A DNA stretch of 64,000 nt. It comes from Iris pallida. Lineage: Eukaryota > Streptophyta > Magnoliopsida > Asparagales > Iridaceae. A program made the translations under genes and the position numbers. Below the pieces are notes generated by a model. It saw nothing but the letters and a program-made list of their open reading frames with translations. It was not told the DNA's origin and did not search any database. This document shows positions 1 to 11,425 of the stretch, piece by piece. The stretch lies in the NCBI GenBank assembly GCA_029216955.1, contig JANAVB010012195.1, forward strand, positions 2,954,957-3,018,956. The letters run 5' to 3'. Each line of letters begins with the position of its first letter. Positions within the stretch are counted from its first letter, which is position 1.

Positions 1-3000
1 ACTAGTGTTTCCCTACATCAACATGCCAATATCGACTTCTAAGGTTGGGTTGTTTTTTTAAGTTAAATGTTTTAAACCCTCATAAACCTCTTTCACTCTT
101 TATGTTAATGGTAGCAATAGCATGGCGAAAGAAATTAGCAACAACCGGCGATAGTCATGGGAACAAGTAGTGCACCATGGGTAACGTGTCATTTCTTCCT
201 CTTATATTCTCTCCTTTTGTTCTTTTCTTTCCATTTCCTCCACATGCACACGTGCATGTGTGCACCATATGTATGACTACCATTTCCATATGGCTATGCC
301 TTATTTATATCACATACATGCAATGTAAATCCTTACCCTTCCAAAAGCTAGAAACACAAAAAGCCTTATAGAATATGTTGTACACGTATGTATAACTACC
401 ATTTCCATATGGCTATGCCTTATTTATATCACATCCATGCAATGTAAATCCTCACCCCTCCAAAAGCTAGAAACACAATAGCCCTACAGAATATTTTGTA
501 CACGTAAGTCCCTGATTAAACTAATTTATAAGCAATGAGTTCCTTTTTATGTTTGTAGAACTTCTAAACCTCCAAATAATAATTAATTACATAGATAGTG
601 ACATACATGTTTAGTTAAGGTTAATGATTAATATTACACAAAACTAGTGAACATACTAAATCAACAACAACAAAGCTTTTACCAAAATTTTGGCTTCAGA
701 TAGTAAACATACTAAATGAATGTGAATAATAAGAAAGACTGACAATCAAAGTATGGATGAAGATATTGCTATGTTTAAGAGAACCAGACAAATATCTCAC
801 AACAATAGACATACATATGTTGAATTGGCTATTAACTTTAATATTTATTAGGTTTGAAGAACATAAGTAATCCAATACTTGTTACAAAAGTAACAAAACC
901 ACGGTCTTCTAACTTTTACAGAAATATCCATAGCTTCGCGCAAAATGCAAAATTTATGAATAATCCAATACTTCATTAAACTAATTTATGAGTAATTACA
1001 TTTCTTCACGCAAAATGCCATAAGAAGATCATGAACTTAAGTGTTTAGTTAAGGTCAATATAGAAGTTAAATCAACCCCCACTCAGGACCCTTTCTCTTC
1101 CCTGATTTATGTTGCACGAGTATGGACACAAATTCAGATACAGATACGAAAGGGATAAGGGATATGGACATTTTTCAAATAGGTACAAAGGTAGTTACCT
1201 ATGTTGCATGAGTACGGACACGGACACGATAAGAACATCGTTTTTCCGAGCCCATGCAACATAATTCCTGATCAAACAGCTTCTATGGCATGAAATGGCA
1301 TGAATGTTGTATTAATCAGACTTCGTTGTGCACTCAGTTCATGATATCTGACTACTTGGGACAGCAAGACTCCGTTATGTGGAGCAGCTGATTAATTGCA
1401 CTCATGCAGCATATTGGAATTTCCGATAAATTGGATTAAGCGGCTGATTACTCTCGGCCGCTTAATCATTTTTTGGAACATTCGGTGGCATGACTTTTAA
1501 TGTAAACAAACTCAATAACATCCAAAGTACAGTAACCCTAATCATAAATGGTTAACCAATACAGCCTCCCTATGCATGAGTATTTTCAATAATCATAATC
1601 CTTTAGTTAAGAACTAATAAATTTGCAAGATAACTCACTCACTGTATAAGACTAAAGAGAAGTTTGCAAGTAGGTAAAAGAATAACTTTACCCAAAGCAA
1701 GGGCAATTTCGGGTCTACTAACATCATATCATCCTTCTTCATCCTACATGAGCGATCATAATCCCAAATACACTAATTGTTTCAAACGTAGATGCCGGTA
1801 ATTAATCTAAGTTTCCTTTAAAATTGTTTTAGAACAATGTTAATATTTACTATTTAGACAGACGATGATTATTACGAGACAATGAAAGGTCAAGTTATTT
1901 CATATATCAATCTGAACTCATAACTGGTTGTTAGGATTAGTATATGTTCGATTTCAATGTGAAACTTAAGTTTTGATTGTCTTGTATGACAGAGTAAATC
2001 AATCAGAGTAGGCATTATTAATGTGATCATTGATACCTAAAGGTTAAAACAAATTAAAATACGGCGTTCTCAATTGAATATCAAAGTTACGTGTCGTGTA
2101 ATGACGCTCGGGTGCCCTTGCTCTAAGATTACTTTCTTACTACATTCATACTTTGTATTCCAGTTCAATGTGATGATTATTTTCACTTAGATTCTAGTGT
2201 TTCAAATAAAATTCTGAAATAAGAATATTTTATCCAAGAATTAAATGATCCACTTTCTTTCTGATTCTATACCAAAGTTGTCAGCATCCTGATACAAACA
2301 ATTTGATACTAGACAAATGCTTTCTTTATGCAAAATGATAAATATCCTTGATATGTATAACACGTAAAATCTTAAGATATATGGCTGCTACATGGTAAAA
2401 TACATAGGTTACATACGATAATTTGATCATTAGTTTACGGAGGTCAACATTTTGGAATTGTAATGGAGTTAATAGACTTCTTGAAAGCATTTGAATACAT
2501 AATTGGAAAAACAATATGCATTCATCACATTTCAGAGGTAGAAAGCATATTCGCATTGAGCCTTGGTTGCATGAGCTTAAGTTCTATGGCATGACCCTCT
2601 CATGCTCATACTTACCTTGGATAGGAATATGGCAGCAACATAGAGGCTTGACGCCAGGTTGACAGTCGGTAATAAAAACTTTGTCAAATCTTATGGAGCT
2701 TTGTTATGCTCCATCTACCCCATTCTAATGGGAGAAGGCTTGGATGACGATGACGAGTCACATTCAGCCTTAATAAATTCATTCCGCACACAACTTACAT
2801 TTCAGAATTAGACAGTAAATTTACAATTGAGCCTTAAATAGTTCATTCTGCACGCTGTTTACACATTGCTCCGACCTAACATGCTGCAATGCATCATCAG
2901 AAACTCAAACTAATGTCAACCTTAAATCAAATTAACTCCCCCCAAAATAACCAAACTAATCTCCATTTTGGTCAGTCCACGACTGGGAAGCATATACTCT

Positions 3001-3060
3001 CCGAATAAAATACCACTACATGTTCATATAAAATGGTTCAAGTAACATGAATAAGCATCA
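1..3060. other. AT-rich intergenic spacer
   Basis: I find no convincing coding exon, RNA gene or complete mobile element in this stretch on either strand; the open frames present are short and of low-complexity composition. It holds the tandem duplication at 268-506 and a short palindrome at 1434-1467 (11-bp perfect stem GATTAAGCGGC / GCCGCTTAATC around a 12-nt loop). If the GID8-like gene at 3.1-3.5 kb is intact, this spacer would be part of one of its introns, because the missing 3' exons are not found here. Confidence 0.6.
268..506. repeat. Two-copy tandem duplication, period 119 bp
   Basis: The block beginning TATGTATGACTACC at 268 is repeated from 387 (TATGTATAACTACC) with only a few substitutions, through CTAGAAACACAA and TTGTACACG at the end of each copy. 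It is a simple head-to-tail duplication in non-coding DNA. Confidence 0.9.
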
Positions 3061-3091
3061 CTGCTCCAATATCCATAGAAGCTGAACACAC

Positions 3092-3504
3092 CTCGGGGTT
3101 CAAATCGTTAACCCTCTCGATGGCATCCTCGACGTTACCGGACTGGACCGCCTTCTTCACGGTCATCCGGTCCTTGATCGTCTCAAGATCAATGTCTGCT
3201 GTCTACTACTAAGGAGCCCACAATGCTGTAAAATCAAGAAAATCAAGAGAATCAACGAAGCGAAGGATACATTCGGTCCCGGACTCGGCCTGGAACTTGA
3301 GGGCGGCGTCGACGTAGCCCTCGGTGACGAGGAAGTTCATGACCAGCTTGTTCATGTCGTCCTTCCGGATCCTGACCTCCTTGAGCTTCCGCTCCCACTC
3401 CTCCCTCGTGATCACCTTCTTCGACGTCGCCTGCGAGAAGAAACAGGGGTCAGCAAGAACCCTAGATTACGAGAATTGGAGGGGGGGGTGAGGGTTTTTA
3501 CCAT
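3092..3504 (-). CDS. GID8: GID8-like LisH/CTLH protein, first three coding exons only
   Basis: Exons read on the minus strand are 3504-3502 (ATG alone, then a GTAAAA donor), 3430-3271 and 3198-3092. They join in frame to 90 codons beginning MATSKKVITREEWERKLKEV. The product matches the plant homologue of yeast Gid8/Vid28-interacting LisH-CTLH proteins. The LisH helix pair is at about residues 25-50 (DMNKLVMNFLVTEGYVDAAL), followed by the start of CTLH (DRMTVKKAVQSGNVEDAIER). The family is a core subunit of the GID/CTLH E3 ubiquitin ligase in cytoplasm and nucleus. The last exon stops at NPE before a GTGTGT donor. The rest of CTLH and the CRA region (family proteins are a little over 200 residues) is not present in 1-3091. 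Either a long intron carries the gene out of the window or this is a broken copy. The splice signals are good, so I favour a real gene continuing to the left. Confidence 0.85.
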
Positions 3505-3742
3505 GGATTCGATGGAATGGATGGAGAAATGAGACCTCAGCTCAATTATGAGGAGGACGTCGTGATCGAGAAATCGAGAAACCCTTTTTTCCCTGTTTGG
3601 GGAGGTGGGGACTTTGTGGATGGATTGGGGAAGATGGCGGAGTGTCGGAGGAGGAGAATTAAATAGTGTGAGAAATAGGAAAAGTGTGTTTTTTTAGAGC
3701 ATGCATCGGGACACTACCAAAGAAAAAAAAAAAAAAAAAAGC

Positions 3743-4606
3743 TAAATTACAATAGGACTATTCGGATTTTTCAACTTAATGCCCTCAACTTTGAAACATA
3801 ATACCTTCAATTTTGAAAGGTACTAATTTAATACCCTAACTATTGTAAACTTTTATTTTGATACCCTCCGTCATACAAACTTAACTTTGCTTTTTCAAAA
3901 AATAAAAAATTTCTAAAATACCCCCTACCGCCTTCTCCCTTTCATTTCCACCCCCCTCCCCACCCCTACCCCCTCAGGCAGCAGACGCCAGCGCCACCCC
4001 TGTGCCCCCGTGCCGCCCGCGTGACCACCAGCGACCCCCTGCGGTCGAGCCTGCCTTGCGCCACTACGCCGCCCCCGCGACCACAGCGTCCCCTACACCT
4101 CGCCGCCACCGCAACTCCAGCTTCCCCTGCAGCCGTATGCGCCCGTGCCACCGCTGAGCCCCCGAGTCGCCTGCGCGACCCCCTGCAACCGCGACCCCCT
4201 GCGCCCCCGCGACCCCATGTGCCCCTGCACCGTCCGCGACGCCCTGCGCCTCGCCGCCCTTGCGCCGCACCCCCCGTGACCACCGATGCCTCTAAGCCCG
4301 TGCCTCCCTGCTCCCCTTTGCCCCCGCACTGTCCTGCGACCTCCTACGTCCCCCACTGTTGTTGCTGCTACTACTGCTGCTGCTCGCCACCCCCTCCGGC
4401 TGCCGACCGCAGAGAGTGGGGGAGGGGGGCTGCTGGAAATAGAGAGAGGAGAGGGAGAAAGAGAATGGGGACAATTTTGTCATTTTCCTCTCTTTATTAA
4501 CACCGTTAGGAGAAGAATGGGGGGAGGGTATTAAGTTAATATCTATCAAAGTTGAGGGTGTCAAGTTGAAAAACTCGAATAGTTGAGGGTATTAAGTTGT
4601 AATTTA
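3743..4606. mobile_element. Non-autonomous TIR element with C-rich core
   Basis: The ends are imperfect inverted repeats of roughly 90 bp. The left starts TAAATTACAA at 3743 and continues TTTTTCAACTTAATGCCCTC; the right ends TTGTAATTTA at 4606 and its complement reads TTTTTCAACTTGACACCCTC. No transposase is present and I could not find a clean target-site duplication. Between about 3920 and 4480 the plus strand is extremely C-rich and G-poor, with irregular repeats of GCGACCCCCTGCG. This contrasts sharply with the AT-rich arms and flanks. It may be a captured GC-rich gene fragment of Pack-MULE type or an expanded minisatellite. The open frames inside overlap in several frames and look compositional. 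Confidence 0.7.
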
Positions 4607-4611
4607 TAATC

Positions 4612-5118
4612 GGACTAGTCCAATATCGAAACTACTCCTATCTTGAAATTTTTTTACTCATGACATCAAAAAATTCACTAGGGCTGACCCCCTCCCTCAA
4701 TCCTTTCCGAATACAAACATTCTAACTTTCACTCTCTCTCATCAAAATTCTTCGAACTCCCAATCCTCCTCCCTCCTTATTCGGATTTCCTTCTTCTCGT
4801 CCTTCACCTCCTCCGCTCGGCTTCTGATCTTCCTCAAACATCCACATGCGTTCGAAGGAAAAGCGGTCGAAGACAATGGTGGTGGTAGAGAGGCGGTCGG
4901 GATCGATATTAAAATCCATTCTTCTTGATCTTCTCTTCCTTCCATGAATTTTTTTGACCAGCACCCATCCAAGGAAGAGCTCGAAACTCTATCTCATCAC
5001 TGCTATCTTTAGGGTTGTTGAACAATTTGATAGTACTATCTATTGGAATGACTGTCAAAAAAATACAGGCCTAGAGATAACATGTTGTCAAATTTTTTGG
5101 CATCCGTACCTATTAGAA
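4612..5118 (+). repeat. Tandem repeat unit U1 (~507 bp)
   Basis: U1 begins GGACTAGTCC at 4612, and the next unit starts with the same motif at 5119. It has a CT-rich half (4680-4830) and ends with CTATCTATTGGAATGACTGT and GTACCTATTAGAA. Two further units are recognisable: U2, now in three pieces at 5119-5160, 22956-23359 and 42155-42232, and U3 at 42233-42740. Short open frames in both strands are shared by the copies but are not conserved in frame, so I treat the unit as non-coding. Confidence 0.85.
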
Positions 5119-5160
5119 GGACTAGTCCAGTATTAGAACTAGTCCAATTTTTTTAAACTT
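5119..5160 (+). repeat. Tandem repeat unit U2, left piece
   Basis: This is the first 42 bp of unit 2, GGACTAGTCCAGTATTAGAA onward, ending with AACTT, which is the target site of element A. The unit resumes at 22956. Confidence 0.85.
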
Positions 5161-7790
5161 TGTGATGATCATAGTTCGTAATTACGTATTTTGGAATACG
5201 TGTACGTATCTGACTCGTATTGCATGTCTCCTGGCTTGGTTCGGCTTGTTTGGGTTGGCTTGGTTCGGCTTGGGTTGCTATTGGTTCATCATGAACCAAG
5301 TGGAGAACCCTTACCTACCACCACCATCTCCATTTATTAACCCAACACTCTTTCTCTCTCCTCATTCACTCTTCCTCTTCCTCATACGTTACTCTCCACC
5401 TACACCCAAGAGCCCTAGGCAAGTGCAACTTACTTCATGATGGATCTCAAGTTTTATTGTTCCATTCTCTTCTTTACATGATTACAAGCCTCTTTAGAAC
5501 TTGGAGTTTTTAATTTTGATGGATAGATTCTTCTAGATCTACTTTATAACTTTTAGTTCATGGAGTTTTATTGGTTTTGATCTACTAAAACTTGTTATTT
5601 TCGAAAACTAATAGTTCCATGAGCAAGAGCACGAAATTTCGTATGAATTTGGTTTTTGATTCACCTCATTTCGAGTTAAAATGAAGTTTTTATGGCCAAA
5701 ACAAGTTTTCTGGATTTTTCATGTCGGCTGAGTGAGATTTTACGCTAGGGACCCTGGAATTGCGTATTTTACGCTGGATATCATCCAGAATGTAAGATTT
5801 TACGCTAGGGACCCTGGAATTGCGTATTTTACGCTGGATATCATCCAGAATGTAAGATTTTACGCTAGGGATCCTGGAATTGTGTATTTTACGCTGGATA
5901 TCATCCAGAATGTAAGATTTTACGCAGGGAACCCTGAAATTGCGTATTTTACGCTCGATGGTACCCAGAATGTGAAATTTTACGCTGAAACCCTCCCCTT
6001 TTACGTATTTTACACAGAATTGAATTTTTGGCATAAAAAGTGCACAAAATGACTGTTTTTGCCAAGTTAAGCTATTTTCTAGCCAGAATTTTGAAAAACT
6101 TAAAACATGAAAGTTTTAGATCTTTGTCTTGCCTTTCCGAATATCTCTGGAGCACCTCATTTTAAGTTCGTATGTGGAAGTTATGCCCCGTCTCCCTGAG
6201 CCGCATGATTCCTCCACAACTCTTGCACCATGTTTATATTTAGTTATTGTATACACGCTTATACCAGGTTAATGTTAATTTTAATTAATGACATGACATG
6301 ATAGTGATCCGTCGTTGCGCACTCTTGACAGTGAATTTGACATAAAATATATTTCGAATGCGGTTGCGACGGCTAGCATGTCGTGACAGAATTGAATGGC
6401 CTGGACACCGTGGGTGATTGTGTTTGTACAAAATAAACTAGTACTGTCTTGCATCATGTCTAGGATAGGGATTCCTGAGTACCACGGTCAGGGATACCTA
6501 CAGTAATTGACTAAGGCTAATAAACTAGAATAATTCAGTAGACATAAAGAGATTCCCAACTGCAGGCAATCCCGTTATCTGGGCGCATTAAGTGGACTTG
6601 TAGCATACCGATGAGTAGGACACATTTCCAGCACACAGTCACGTGTTGCATTCTTTGAACGGACATTCGACCCGGATAACCGGATGGTCTGCAGGGCTTG
6701 TGGCTGTTGGGATAATCTCATTGCATCTTGCTAATAACTAGGCCTGTGATAACCCTAGATAGTTAAAAGTATAAAGCCGTACTCTTGATTGGCCGTGATT
6801 GATTGGATGGAGTTTATTCCTGCCTAGTCTTATCCTGATCATGTGCAAGATTGTGACATGACATGATTAATTGTGTTTGTCTTAACAATAACGATCAGGG
6901 GTCCAGTTCTGTTCAGGCGAAGGGTTACAACCCCGGTCCTTGTTTGGTTTAAGGGTTGTAACCTGGCTCCCGGAGCAGTTCTGTGTCCTCTCTTCGTTTA
7001 TTGTCTTTACTGTACCAATAGTATTTGAGACGGGTTCTATTCAGGTGAAGGGCTGCAACCCCGGTCCTTGTTTGGTTTAAGGGTTGTGACCTGGCTACTT
7101 GAATGGTTTCATCGTACTCAGTTTACTGTTGTTATCTCTATTATTATCAGTACTTTATTTATTATCTTTAATATTCTGTTGTGATATGCTAGTTTTAGTC
7201 CCTAAGTGAAGCCTCCTTTGTGGCACTTGCTCTTTCTGGGGTTTGACCCAGCTGGTTTTGTGTGGCCAGATATCGGAGCAGTACCAGAGGATCTACCTGT
7301 CCTCCAGCCAGATGGTGACCACCAGGCGTAACCCTGACAACGAATGGGTTTTTTTTTGTCCTCCCACTTTATTGTAAAAATTATTCTTTTGAGACGTTTA
7401 GCCGGCGAGCACGTGTTAGCTCGTATTACATCTTTATTTACTGTCTGCCTATGGGATGTAACATGATTGACAGATCCTAGGGTTGATCATGTACGACTGA
7501 ACTCTTGCTAGTTTTGACATTTTGTACGACTAGCTTCATGATCATCCAATATGTAATGTATGGGACGCCATGCTATTATATATTTGGTGCTCTGACATCT
7601 TGTAACTATTATTGCTTGCTTGAGATTGAGACAATAGACTTGTTCATGACCATAGGAGACTGTTGGCTTGTAGTTAAACCCTCATGTATCTAGACAGCCG
7701 TGACCGTATAGCGAGGTGGTTTGCACTTCAATATACGTAGCTGGCTATGTACGCCCCCGCTCTCCAGTATTCTGGTTCTGGGGCGTTACA
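5161..7790 (+). repeat. Element A 5' LTR (2630 bp)
   Basis: TG...CA ends, nearly identical to 20117-22955 apart from a segment expansion in the 3' copy. Contains a 60-bp tandem array (5736-5985) and repeated CAACCCCGGTCCTTGTTTGG blocks near 6920-7090. No open frame in it is convincing. Confidence 0.95.
5736..5985 (+). repeat. 60-bp tandem repeats inside the LTR
   Basis: About four units start GATTTTACGC at 5736, 5796, 5856 and 5916, with a degenerate fifth start at 5976. Each complete unit contains the palindrome CTGGATATCATCCAG. The array stays open in frame on both strands only because the period is a multiple of three. The same array is at 20692-20940 in the other LTR. Confidence 0.92.
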
Positions 7791-7995
7791 TGGTTTAAGT
7801 GGTGGCCCATGCAGGTCTTATAAATCAAGATGTGTGAGGGTTTACCGAATAGATGTCTCAATCAGTACTCGCCCTTGATCTCTACCCGTATCTTTTAATC
7901 CCTGAGATTCTCGACCTGATCACATGCTTGTATCGTTGATCTGTCTTGGTCCTTCCTTATTGTTCCCTATGTCATCTTCTTCAGCGGCATTGTTC
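7791..7995 (+). other. Element A leader after the 5' LTR
   Basis: The sequence directly after the LTR reads TGGTTTAAGTGGTGGCCC. A primer binding site for initiator tRNA-Met would read TGGTATCAGAGC, so this is either badly degraded or uses another tRNA. No gene seen. Confidence 0.5.
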
Positions 7996-9295
7996 ATGGA
8001 CCTGCCGATCAGCAAGATGAAGCACCTCCCGTGGACGAGCAGCAACCCGGAGATCAGGTCCAACATTTAGGGGTAGCCTCCAGAGTCATGCCTACTGGAG
8101 GAGAGCCACCAGTTCAGCCCGTCCAGCCTGCAGAGCCTGATGATGACACTTTGGTGGTCTCATCAGGTCATTATTAGCTTCCCAGGATCGTCGAGGAGAT
8201 GCCTTACACCAGGCGGTGGCAGACGCTTTGACCAGAGGAGGTCATCAGGGTAACAGCGCGGCCAACAGCTTCAAGCGCCTGAACCTCTATTTTTCGACGA
8301 CAGTAAAGATGCGATCGCTGCATATGCTTGGCTTCAGGACACGGAGGTGATTCTAGAAGCAGCCAGGACCCCAGAAGCAGAGAAGGTGGCCGTAGTGCGC
8401 CTGCAGTTACTAGATCTTGCCCGCAGCTGGTGGGCAGCGCAGGCCGATGGATTAGTGGCGCCTATTTCATGGACAGTATTCAGGGAGAGATTCCAGACCA
8501 AGTATTTTGATGCTGTAGCTCGGTACGATCTACAGACGAGGTTCACCAATCTGAAGCAGATGGACAGGACGGTCGATGGATATGCGGCCGAGTTCTCTAG
8601 GCTTAGTCGATTTGCTCCCACCTTGGTGGCGACCGAGTTCGATAGGGCCCAGCAGTTCCAGCAGGGGCTTCACCTCGAGATCTTGTTAGCAGTAGAACAG
8701 TTTGAGCATCAGACTTTTGATGCAGTATTGAGAGCAGCTAGAAGACATGAGTATACCTCCCAGAGGATCGTAGATAGGACCGGAGGTCGGAAGCGATCCC
8801 ACAGCCAGATGAATCCGTCGTCAGCCCCAGCCACGGCAGCCAGGGCTTTGACTATTGGAGCTCCGAGGCGGGGCGGCCTCAGTGACGTCGGTTCAGCATT
8901 CCACCCCGACGCACCCTCAGCAGCAGAAGCAGAAGCAGTCTTCCGCAGTGGGATGTTCATACTGCAGGAAGCCGGGGCATGTGGTATCAGAGTGTCGCAG
9001 AGCACAGGATTTGTGCTTGGTTTATGGTGCCCCAGACCACAGGGTTGGGAACTGCCCGAACAGGAGGAGTTCATCGGCCTTCTCTAGTCCTTCAGTTAGA
9101 GGACCAGCCCCAGTCCAGCAGCAGCAGCTGCAGTACCCATTCCCGAGGTCATTGCCGACGCAGGCCCAGGCATTCCAGCAGCAGAGACCGCAGCAGTATG
9201 CCCAAGCCCAAGCCCTAATCCAGAGCAGGCAGAGGAATTTTCAGCAGAGGGGACCCGCACCCAGAGGGCATGGTCAAGTGCTGGCCTTGACCATG
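7996..9295 (+). pseudogene. Element A gag, frameshifted
   Basis: A gypsy-type capsid region (retrotrans_gag) is readable at about 8347-8780, with landmarks ARSWWAAQ, FRERFQTKYF and DGYAAEFSRL. A frameshift near 8850-8900 then moves the frame, and the nucleocapsid zinc knuckle appears at about 8953-8994 as CSYCRKPGHVVSEC (CX2CX4HX4C). A Gln-rich tail (about 9110-9240) follows. An early ATG at 7996 opens a frame that stops within about 75 bases, so the N-terminal part is also damaged. The reading continues across element B into the protease at 16634. Confidence 0.9.
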
Positions 9296-11425
9296 TGTCA
9301 CGCCCCGCTCCCGTAAGAGCGATCGTCCTCGCTAAGGCGTGATGCCGCACAGGCCTAGGTTGCGCCCGTGCAAGGCCAAGTCCAGAAACGGCCGATTTAG
9401 CTAGGCCACAGAGTCGCACAGAGTGTCCCCATTGCAGCGGAAAGTAAATAAACACAAGTAGAAGTAAATTCGAACTCTTTATTGATATTCATGAAGGTTA
9501 CAAGCGGCGCTAGGCCGATATTACAAATCGCTCAAGCTCTCTCTCTGAACATAAAAGGCGTGCCAAGTGGCTTACAAGATGGAATAATACATGGCGATGT
9601 TCCAATACATTATGTCCTGTATATGGTGCTCCAGCTCCTTGCAATGCTCCAAGGCTCGAGAAATAGCTCCGCGCCTTAGCACGTTCGAGGAAAGCTCCGC
9701 ACCCGCCGACGTTTCCTGCTTCCTGCAAGCAAACTGTGGGGTTATCAGTACATTGTTATGCACTGGTGGGGAGGCTAGCTCGCCCACAACGCTATCATTA
9801 CCAAACACGTTCCATTTACTTTTGTGCATCATCTATCATTCATTGTCTTTCTAATCTCGCCTTAGGGTCATTTTCATGGCATATGATATAACCTATCTCG
9901 TGTTACCGATTTCATAGTGTCGCATGAAAATACATTTACAACTTACCCATACTTACCGTCCGGCCTTCCCTGTTCAAAGTAAATCAAGTTAGACAACAGT
10001 TCATATGTAGACCAAGTCATGATTCATGTACGCACTCAGTGCCGTGCTCGTGTTCCTGCCTCAGGTTCTAGCGAGTCATAGCATGTTCTAGCACATCGTG
10101 GGCACGTTATCTACTCATTGAATAAAGTACTCTTATCATTTTGTGTGTTACCATTCAGGCATATTCATAGGGCACTTCATTTAGTTAACTTAGACTACTT
10201 TGATTTCAATGTAAGGACTTGCACGTGGATTGCCACCAGCAAAGCCCACTTAACTCTATATGCACCGGTCGCTGGCATCACAAGCCATTTTGGACATCCA
10301 AGCCGTGGTATTTCCCAACCAACGATAGGGTGAGGACTGGCACACACCCCGTTAGTCTCTTGAAATACGCCTGCACTTACGTCCCCCGGGTGGCCAAGTC
10401 CGCACCCAGGCAGCCCGTAAGCCATATTTTTGATTCCGTCCGGACCGGCACGTCCTTCACACTTTGACCATGCCGCGGAATCCCTTTTCTCTACGGTCAC
10501 AGCATACGCCATCCCTCGTTCGTGCCGTTTGTCCACGACCATTTCGTATTAACTTGTCTTTTTAACTTAACGGCTATCTCCGCCGTAGGCTAACCCTTAG
10601 CCTTCTTACGTTATCGACCAGGTTGGCGTCCGTACAGCGCGGGTAGCGAGCCCCGTTGTACGTGTCCGTCACACCTGTCGCTAACCATTCTTTCTTATCT
10701 TATCTTTCATTCATTCTTTCTTTTCTTTGTTTCACTTGTCCGTTTGTTCATCGATTCATTCATGTATTCATTCTTTCATTCGTTGATTCATTCATTCACT
10801 TATTCGTTCATTCATTCATTCATACATTTTGCAACTCTCCGTGCGGGAGTCGCCTTGGCGACCCATCGGTCCCATAGCCTTTCAATGTTGCTAAGCTCTA
10901 CTCGGAACGACTATGTTGATAGTCTTCCCGTCTCATTGTTGTAAACCATTCATTGTTTCATTGTTGAACGCATCAGAGACGTAAGCGTAAGCTTATGCCT
11001 TAGCCCGAGCGTGGAGCGCGGGCGAGAGTTCTCTTACTTTTCCATATTCCTTTCCATATTCTATACAAGCATACAAGTTGGGATTATTCCCTTAGCTAGG
11101 TGCGTTGAGTCATTTATTAGCATGCACGGGGTTATCGCCTAGCGATTTACGTGATAGTGTCCGTATTATTATGTGTCTAGGCTAAGCAGAGACGGGTTCA
11201 TCGGAGCCACCCACCTTAGTGATGTTTGCATCGGTCGAGCGATACTCCGAGCGCGCCTTTGATAGTCTAAGTCTGGATCCATCTTTGACGAGCCATTGCA
11301 AGTCTTGCATCGATTCGCATCGATACTTCATCGGGTCGACACAACTCTTCGAGTCGACGGCTCGTTTAAGTCGTTGAACATACCGTTTGAATCGGCGTTC
11401 CGCTAGGGCGGAGCGGGCCATTACA
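9296..11425 (-). repeat. Element B LTR (3' LTR in element orientation)
   Basis: 2130 bp, matching 14499-16628 base for base in length. Contains an irregular (TTCA)n tract at about 10700-10830. The 115-codon and similar frames recur in both LTRs only because the LTRs are copies. Confidence 0.93.

Noticed and set aside
1434..1467. Hairpin as a bacterial-style terminator
   Set aside because: The sequence is plant nuclear DNA and no gene ends there; left as an unexplained palindrome.
3966..4500. Proline-rich or arginine-rich proteins on both strands
   Set aside because: Several overlapping frames are open together because of C-rich composition; no start context or conserved domain.
5690..6052. 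Repetitive 106-114-codon frames on both strands
   Set aside because: Period-60 repeats keep frames open in phase; this is LTR DNA of element A, repeated at 20646-21008.
10195..10542. 115-codon minus frame repeated at 15398-15745
   Set aside because: Copies lie in the two LTRs of element B and carry no domain.
10656..10944. Phe/His/Ser-rich frames
   Set aside because: Produced by the (TTCA)n tract in the LTR of element B.
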